DNA of 64,000 bases, from NCBI RefSeq assembly GCF_023283895.1, contig NZ_JAKILB010000007.1, positions 186,001-250,000 on the forward strand, given 5' to 3'. The position numbers and the translations under genes were made by a program. Below are positions 57,578 to 64,000 of the stretch, piece by piece. This DNA comes from Shewanella pneumatophori (GTDB lineage: Bacteria; Pseudomonadota; Gammaproteobacteria; Enterobacterales; Shewanellaceae). Position 1 is the stretch's first letter. Each line of letters opens with the position of its first letter. The notes below the pieces were generated by a model that saw only the letters and a list, made by a program, of their open reading frames with translations, did not search any database and was not told where the DNA came from.

Positions 57578-58315
57578 ATGAAAAAGACGTTATTGGCGTG
57601 TGCACTATTAGGTTATTTGGTGGGCACTTCAGCTCAAGCTGCTACAGTTGTCGGCTTTAAAGTCGGTGGTGATTACTGGAAAGCTGATACTAATGGTACT
57701 TTTGCTGAAAGAGGTAAGGCTCAGCAAGAGTTTAACTATGACTCATCTTCTCAAGGTAGCATTTGGGTTGCGGTTGAGCACCCAATTCCATTAGTGCCAA
57801 ATGTTAAGATCAGACAAAACAGTTTAGATGCCGATGGCAAGATGAGCGATGCTGACTTTAACTTCAACGGTCATGACTTTAGTGGCAACGTAAACGCTAA
57901 TGCTGACTTGAGCAATACTGATTTCGTGCTGTATTACGAGATTTTAGATAACGATATCGTATCTCTAGATTTAGGTGCTGCATACAAAAAGATGGACGGT
58001 CAGTTCCGTGTATCAGACGCGGGCCACCCAGAAACTAAGAATATCGATAGCGGCATCGTAATGGGTTATATCGATGCACAAGTTGGTATTCCTGGCTTAG
58101 GTCTATACGGTTTTACTGACATCATGATGGGTGTTGATGAGTCTAGCGTATATGACTACTCATTAGGTCTGGGTTGGAACTTTGATGGTACAGCGCTAGA
58201 TTACCGTATCCGCGCCGGCTACCGTGACTTTAAATTTGATGTAAACGGCTTTGATGGCGTAACAGCAGATATGCAGTTTAAAGGCTACTTTGCTGGTTTA
58301 GAATTAGTATTCTAA
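57578..58315 (+). CDS. TIGR04219-type outer-membrane barrel protein
   Basis: A 245-residue exported protein with a signal peptide (cleavage near AQAA, residue 21). The mature protein starts VVGFKVGGDYWKAD and shows alternating strands with aromatic girdles (GLGWNFDGTALDYRIRAGYRDFKFD read in part) and a C-terminal strand LELVF with terminal Phe, so it should be an outer-membrane beta-barrel of the TIGR04219 family. Function unknown. It ends at a shared terminator opposite tolC. Confidence 0.84.
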   Translation: MKKTLLACALLGYLVGTSAQAATVVGFKVGGDYWKADTNGTFAERGKAQQEFNYDSSSQGSIWVAVEHPIPLVPNVKIRQNSLDADGKMSDADFNFNGHDFSGNVNANADLSNTDFVLYYEILDNDIVSLDLGAAYKKMDGQFRVSDAGHPETKNIDSGIVMGYIDAQVGIPGLGLYGFTDIMMGVDESSVYDYSLGLGWNFDGTALDYRIRAGYRDFKFDVNGFDGVTADMQFKGYFAGLELVF

Positions 58316-58366
58316 TTCAATAGAGCATGATTGATAACTGCGGTAGATCTATCGCGGTTATCAGAT

Positions 58367-58397
58367 ATAAAAAAACCGCCAATTGGCGGTTTTTTAT
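58367..58397. terminator. Bidirectional terminator between barrel gene and tolC
   Basis: Perfect palindrome AACCGCCAATTGGCGGTT with seven A before and six T after; serves both convergent genes. Confidence 0.9.
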
Positions 58398-58426
58398 TGC
58401 TTTAAAAGCAGGCTTTACAAGTCGGC

Positions 58427-59743
58427 TTAGTTAGCAGTTGGAGCAACAAGGCCGTTGTTAATTGATGCAATGTCATCTTCATTCAAAGTACCAGCAGCTT
58501 GTTTAAGCGCTAGGATTGAATTGATGTAGCCGTAGCGGGCATCAGATAACTTACGCTTTGAATCGTAAAGGTCACGAGTACGGTTTAATACGTCAACAAT
58601 AGTACGTGTACCCACTTCAAAACCAGCTTGAGTCGCTTTTAGGGCGCTCTCTGAAGAGATAACTGATTGCTCGTAAGCACGGATTGAACTGATTGAAGCG
58701 CCGACGTTGTTAAAGTTATTACGTACATCTTTAACCACTTTACGGTGAGTCTGTTCTAGCTTCTCGCTTGCTTCTACATATTGGTATTGTGCTTGGTTTA
58801 CTTTTGAAGACACTTTAAAGCCTTCAAAGATTGGGATACTAAGCGTTACGCCAAGGGTACCATTGTCAAAGTCTGGTTGGTTAACACCACCACGATCTTG
58901 CTCGATACCTTTTTGGTAGCCAGCATTTAAGCTAAGCGATGGCATGTGGCCAGCTTTGTATAGCGTAATGGTTTCTTCAGCAATATCTTTACCAATGCGT
59001 GTCGTCATCAAGTCAACGCTGTTGGTTTCAGCCATCTTGATCCAATCGCTTGAAGATGCTGGTGCAACAGCTGTTGCTGAGAAGCGAGTTGTATCTAGGA
59101 TATTGATGTTCTTATGATCAATACCAGTGATTTCACGTAATGCTTCGTAGCTGTTTGCTAGTGTGTTTTCAGCCAAAATTTCAGTCGCATTGGCTAAGTC
59201 ATACTGAGCTTGCGCTTCATGTACGTCAGTAATTGCGGTTAGACCTACAGCAAAGCGCTGTTTAGTTTGTTCTAGCTGACGTTCAATTGCACGCTTCTCA
59301 GAGCCTTGGAACTCATAGTTATCTTTGGCTGTTAATACGTCAAAGTAGGCGTTAGTTACACGGATGATTAGGTTTTGTAGTGCAGATGCGTAAGCAGAAT
59401 CAGCTTGAGATGCTGCTTTTTCTGCTAGGCTTAAGCCAACCCATGCGCTGTGATCGTAAATAACTTGATTAAGCGTTACACCGCCTACAAGGCCGCTAGT
59501 ATCATCGCTTGGGTCGTTCCATGCTTTGTCGTAACCAACATTCGCACTGATTGTTGGTAGTAACGGTGCACGGTTTTCTTCAATCTGTTCATACAGAGCA
59601 TCACGTTGAGCTTTAGCTTGGAGCGCAACAGGATCGCTAGTCAATGCTTGTTGATATATTTGCAGAAGGTCATCGGCATGGGCTACTTGTGCAGTCGCTG
59701 CTAACGTCAGTGCGGCACATAGAGAACGGATCTTGAATTTCAT
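58427..59743 (-). CDS. tolC: Outer-membrane efflux channel TolC
   Basis: A 438-residue TolC-family protein with a signal peptide (cleavage near VAHA, residue 23) and two OEP repeats of helical and barrel segments (IRVTNAYFDVLTAKDNYEFQG and VVKDVRNNFNNVGASISSIRAYEQ read in part). It forms the trimeric exit duct for RND, MFS and type I systems. The divergent pair tolC/nudF is the same as in E. coli. Length is shorter than E. coli TolC (493) because the C-terminal disordered tail is missing. Confidence 0.95.
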   Translation of the reverse strand: MKFKIRSLCAALTLAATAQVAHADDLLQIYQQALTSDPVALQAKAQRDALYEQIEENRAPLLPTISANVGYDKAWNDPSDDTSGLVGGVTLNQVIYDHSAWVGLSLAEKAASQADSAYASALQNLIIRVTNAYFDVLTAKDNYEFQGSEKRAIERQLEQTKQRFAVGLTAITDVHEAQAQYDLANATEILAENTLANSYEALREITGIDHKNINILDTTRFSATAVAPASSSDWIKMAETNSVDLMTTRIGKDIAEETITLYKAGHMPSLSLNAGYQKGIEQDRGGVNQPDFDNGTLGVTLSIPIFEGFKVSSKVNQAQYQYVEASEKLEQTHRKVVKDVRNNFNNVGASISSIRAYEQSVISSESALKATQAGFEVGTRTIVDVLNRTRDLYDSKRKLSDARYGYINSILALKQAAGTLNEDDIASINNGLVAPTAN

Positions 59744-60032
59744 TTGCTGTCCTTTTAGACAAAATTCTCCATTGAGGAGCGAATTTAACTTGTTATGTTT
59801 AGCTATGCCTTACATATAACAAAAAGTAAGACGGTTTGCGCTTCCCGACGCTTCCCAATACATCTAAACTTAGTGGGTTAAATAGTAAAAACCTACAAAT
59901 TCTAAGTCAACTCAGAAGTGTAACAGTTTTTAATGCATATGATTAGTACAGCTTTCATCATAGTATTAATATTTCTATTTGACTTTATTGTGGCATAAAT
60001 ACCTTTATAAACAAGTATGTTTAGGACATGAA

Positions 60033-60659
60033 ATGAACAGCACTTTTAATCGTGATGACGTCGAGCTTTTGAGCAAAAAAAACTTGTATAAAGGTTTTTT
60101 TAAAATGGAAGAATATCGCTTCAAACATCGGCTATTTGCGGGCGGTTGGAGTGAAGTTGTTACCAGAGAAGTTTTCGAACGAGGCCATGCCGTGGTGGTG
60201 CTGCCCTATGATCCAATTACAGACCAAGTGGTGCTAATTGAGCAAATTCGCATTCCTGTGCTTGAGTCCGCAGCGACACCATGGATGTTTGAGCTAGTTG
60301 CAGGCATGATCGATAAAGGCCAAACATCGATTGATGTCGCTCACCGCGAATTACTGGAAGAAACAGGCCTTAGCGCTAAAAGCGTGACCAAAGTGAATGA
60401 ATATTTTTCAAGTCCGGGCGGAACCAGTGAGCGTTTCGATTTCTATTGGGCCGAAATTGATGCGGCTGATGCGAATGGGCTTCACGGTCTTGATGCTGAA
60501 GATGAAGATATTCGCGTACATGTATTGAGTCGTGAGACTGCCTATCAAATGGTGGTTGATGGTAAGATTGATAACGCATCAACAGTGATCGGAGTACTTT
60601 GGTTGCAACTTAATTATCAAAATATCGTCAAACAAGTCGCTCAGCCAGTTAAATTGTAG
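60033..60659 (+). CDS. nudF: ADP-ribose pyrophosphatase NudF
   Basis: A 208-residue Nudix hydrolase that splits ADP-ribose to AMP and ribose 5-phosphate. The start after AGGAC at MNSTFNRDDV gives the usual size. The Nudix box GMIDKGQ...REL(L)EETGL is present, but its first Glu is Gln; the metal-binding REUXEE core is intact. It is first in nudF-DUF1249-cpdA-yqiA-parE, the same order as E. coli. Confidence 0.93.
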   Translation: MNSTFNRDDVELLSKKNLYKGFFKMEEYRFKHRLFAGGWSEVVTREVFERGHAVVVLPYDPITDQVVLIEQIRIPVLESAATPWMFELVAGMIDKGQTSIDVAHRELLEETGLSAKSVTKVNEYFSSPGGTSERFDFYWAEIDAADANGLHGLDAEDEDIRVHVLSRETAYQMVVDGKIDNASTVIGVLWLQLNYQNIVKQVAQPVKL

Positions 60660-60693
60660 AGTAAGTCATAGCTAAAGTGTTGGAATTTAAGTT

Positions 60694-61128
60694 TTGTCGA
60701 ATGTGGTGTTAAACAGTAGAAATAAGTATCAACCGAACGTGAGTCAGTTTTTAGCGCTTTGCGGGCGCAACTATATGCATATTCAACGTTGGTTAACGCT
60801 TGAGCCTAGTGAGGGCAAGCAATGGCAAGTAAAGGGCGAATTCGGCCAACTTGATGTTTGCTTATTAGAAAATACTAAATATACGCAACTTGTGCAGATT
60901 TCACGCTGTGTGGGTAACCACCAGTTAGTGTCAACTCCTAAGGTTTCTGTGCGCATTTATCACGATGCTAAATTAGCAGAAGTGTTAACTAGTCAACAGA
61001 TTTACCAATTGCGACCAGTGTATGATTATCCAAATATGCATATGCATCACCGGGATGAAAAGTACCAAGTCAATGCTTTTCTAGAAGAGTTATTAAAAAT
61101 TGATAACTTAACTAAATTTGTTAGTTGA
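60694..61128 (+). CDS. yqiB: DUF1249 protein (YqiB-like)
   Basis: A 144-residue protein of DUF1249, with LLENTKYTQLVQISRC, VRIYHDAKLAEVLTSQQIY and PNMHMHHRDEKYQVNAFL, which match E. coli YqiB closely in pattern. The start used is TTG; GTG codons three and four positions later are alternatives. Function unknown; it lies between nudF and cpdA as in E. coli. Confidence 0.9.
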   Translation: MSNVVLNSRNKYQPNVSQFLALCGRNYMHIQRWLTLEPSEGKQWQVKGEFGQLDVCLLENTKYTQLVQISRCVGNHQLVSTPKVSVRIYHDAKLAEVLTSQQIYQLRPVYDYPNMHMHHRDEKYQVNAFLEELLKIDNLTKFVS

Positions 61129-61149
61129 TCTGATTATTGGGTAATTAAT

Positions 61150-61989
61150 TTGCTAAAAGCAGCTATCTCTTATTCAATTTCTGAAGCGAAAAGTGTGCGA
61201 ATTGTGCAAGTCACAGATCCACATCTGTTTGCTGATCCTGAAGCGCAGTTGCTTGGCGTTAATACAGCTCAAAGTCTTGCAGCTGTGCTCAATACTATCT
61301 CCGCGGTAAACTATCCTGCCCATTTTATGCTGGCAACAGGCGATATTAGCCAAGACTATTCAATTGCTTCATACCATAACTTTGTCGATGCCGTTAAACC
61401 GCTAGGAATGCCTTGCCATTATCTTCCTGGTAATCATGACGACCCGCGTATTATGAATTTACATATGCAGGGGGCTAACATGTTTGGCCAAAAACGCATT
61501 TTAGCGGGTAACTGGCAGATCATTATGCTTGACTCAACAGTGCGTGGTCGCCCTGGCGGGCACATGTCAGACGCTGAGCTTGAATTAATTGAAACCGCGA
61601 TTGCTGCAGAGCCAGAACGTCATACGCTATTGGTTATGCACCACAATCCCATTTTGGCGGGTTGTGCTTGGCTAGATCAGCACTGCATGGACAATGGTGA
61701 AGAGTTTATTGCGCGAGTGGCTCAATATCCACAAGTGAAAGGCCTATTGTGGGGGCACATTCATCAAAATATTGATACAAACCATCAAGGTCCGCATGGT
61801 TTGATTAAATTAATGGCTACGCCATCGACTTGTATTCAGTTTAAGCCTAAGTCGCCTTATTTTGCCTTAGATGCACTGCAACCGGGATACCGTTTGCTGG
61901 AGCTTAAATCCGATGGTAGCATTCTGACTAATGTTTACCGAGTGCCGGGTGAAACATTCTCTCCCGATAAAGATGCAGGCGGTTACTAG
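61150..61989 (+). CDS. cpdA: 3',5'-cAMP phosphodiesterase CpdA
   Basis: A 279-residue calcineurin-like phosphoesterase. Metal-binding motifs are in order: VTDPHLF, GDISQDYS, GNHDDP, HHNP and GHIHQN. It hydrolyses cAMP in the cytoplasm and so tunes CRP activity. The start is TTG; no ATG precedes the first conserved motif. It follows the DUF1249 gene by 21 bases. Confidence 0.93.
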   Translation: MLKAAISYSISEAKSVRIVQVTDPHLFADPEAQLLGVNTAQSLAAVLNTISAVNYPAHFMLATGDISQDYSIASYHNFVDAVKPLGMPCHYLPGNHDDPRIMNLHMQGANMFGQKRILAGNWQIIMLDSTVRGRPGGHMSDAELELIETAIAAEPERHTLLVMHHNPILAGCAWLDQHCMDNGEEFIARVAQYPQVKGLLWGHIHQNIDTNHQGPHGLIKLMATPSTCIQFKPKSPYFALDALQPGYRLLELKSDGSILTNVYRVPGETFSPDKDAGGY

Positions 61990-62017
61990 CTAAAATACAG
62001 CCGCAGTGTGAGGAAAT

Positions 62018-62590
62018 ATGCTGCTTTATATACATGGATTTAATAGCTCCCCCTTGTCCGATAAAGGTGTGATCACCGCGCAATATATAGCGCAGCATCA
62101 CCCAGAACTCCATTTTCAGCAGCCGCAGTTACCCAGTGAACCTTCAGAGGCCATGGTGTTACTTATCGCTATTGTTGAAAAAGCCAAAGCAGCAGGGGAG
62201 TCGCTGACCTATATTGGTTCATCATTAGGCGGCTATTTCGCCAGTTATTTAGCAGAAACCTATGGCGGACGCGCAGTTTTAATTAATCCTGCGGTAAAAC
62301 CGTTCGAACTGTTTGATGAATTCATTGGCACTCAGTACAATCCCTATACGGATGAAACCTACCAAGTCGTTGCTGAACATAAGCAGGACGTCGCGCGCTA
62401 CAATACGCCCGCAATATTAAATCCCGATCGCTTTTATGTACTTTTACAAACAGGCGATGAAGTGCTCGACTACAAACAGGCCGTGCAGAAATATCACTGT
62501 TGTAAGCTATTAATAGAACCTGATGGCGACCATAGTTTTATAGGCTATGAACACCAATTAGCTTCTATCTGTGAATATCTGTTTTCTTGA
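62018..62590 (+). CDS. yqiA: Esterase YqiA
   Basis: A 190-residue alpha/beta hydrolase with YIHGFNSSP (oxyanion region), nucleophile Ser in GSSLGGYFAS, and a C-terminal His in GDHSFIGYE. It acts on short acyl esters in E. coli. The start ATG follows GAGGAA. It is part of the cpdA-yqiA-parE run. Confidence 0.93.
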   Translation: MLLYIHGFNSSPLSDKGVITAQYIAQHHPELHFQQPQLPSEPSEAMVLLIAIVEKAKAAGESLTYIGSSLGGYFASYLAETYGGRAVLINPAVKPFELFDEFIGTQYNPYTDETYQVVAEHKQDVARYNTPAILNPDRFYVLLQTGDEVLDYKQAVQKYHCCKLLIEPDGDHSFIGYEHQLASICEYLFS

Positions 62591-62627
62591 CAAATAGACC
62601 CGTAGGGCCGCAACATGGCCTGAATAA

Positions 62628-64000
<1,373 letters not shown>

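Overview
The window looks like chromosomal DNA of a marine gammaproteobacterium, most likely Shewanella or a close relative. The evidence is an outer-membrane decaheme cytochrome of the OmcA/MtrC family, S46 and S9 peptidases, and long runs of housekeeping genes in gammaproteobacterial order (rpoN-hpf-ptsN-rapZ-npr, lptBAC-kdsCD-yrbG, mlaFEDCB-ibaG-murA, rplM-rpsI, rnr-rlmB, rpsF-priB-rpsR-rplI-dnaB-alr, tolC/nudF-cpdA-yqiA-parE). I assign the species from family knowledge, not from a search. I saw no rRNA, tRNA, CRISPR array or intact insertion sequence.

Layout. 1-4.8 kb: a GtrA-like membrane protein, a periplasmic VCBS/FG-GAP protein, a small orphan helix-turn-helix protein, an OmpA-like lipoprotein and an orphan ModA-like binding protein. 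4.9-14.4 kb (minus strand): MgtE, the nitrogen-PTS/RapZ/sigma-54 block, then the Lpt/Kdo block for LPS synthesis and export. 14.6-19.3 kb (plus): the Mla phospholipid-transport operon, IbaG and MurA. 19.4-24.4 kb: a tiny hydrophobic ORF, DegS, DegQ, ZapG and ZapE. 24.7-41.8 kb: ribosomal proteins, PurA, RNase R, RlmB, a prolyl oligopeptidase, the rpsF operon, an S46 peptidase, DnaB and alanine racemase.

41.9-55.3 kb is the accessory part. It holds a short Omp85-like barrel, an orphan decaheme lipoprotein cytochrome facing two tandem LysR-type regulators, and a compact cluster at 48.0-53.0 kb. That cluster has a P1B-type ATPase with an SCA membrane motif in place of CPC, two YtxH-like proteins with His/Pro/Tyr-rich N-termini, a small two-helix membrane protein, two stand-alone HMA-like proteins without CxxC, and a Cys-rich basic protein. 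A perfect 7-1-7 Fur box lies in the divergent promoter region. I interpret the cluster as a ferrosome (fez)-type iron-storage organelle locus, with several components not assignable to named Fez proteins. After dusA comes a small operon (secreted peptide, 35-aa membrane peptide, PspC-like protein) behind a sigma-54-like promoter.

55.3-64.0 kb: an enoyl-CoA hydratase-like protein, a PCu(A)C copper chaperone with a His tail, a DUF2333 protein, a predicted outer-membrane barrel, TolC, and nudF-DUF1249-cpdA-yqiA-parE. parE runs off the right edge.

Themes: envelope building and quality control (Lpt, Mla, MurA, DegS/DegQ, TolC, PspC) and metal handling and electron transfer (MgtE, ModA-like, PCuAC, ferrosome-like cluster, decaheme cytochrome).
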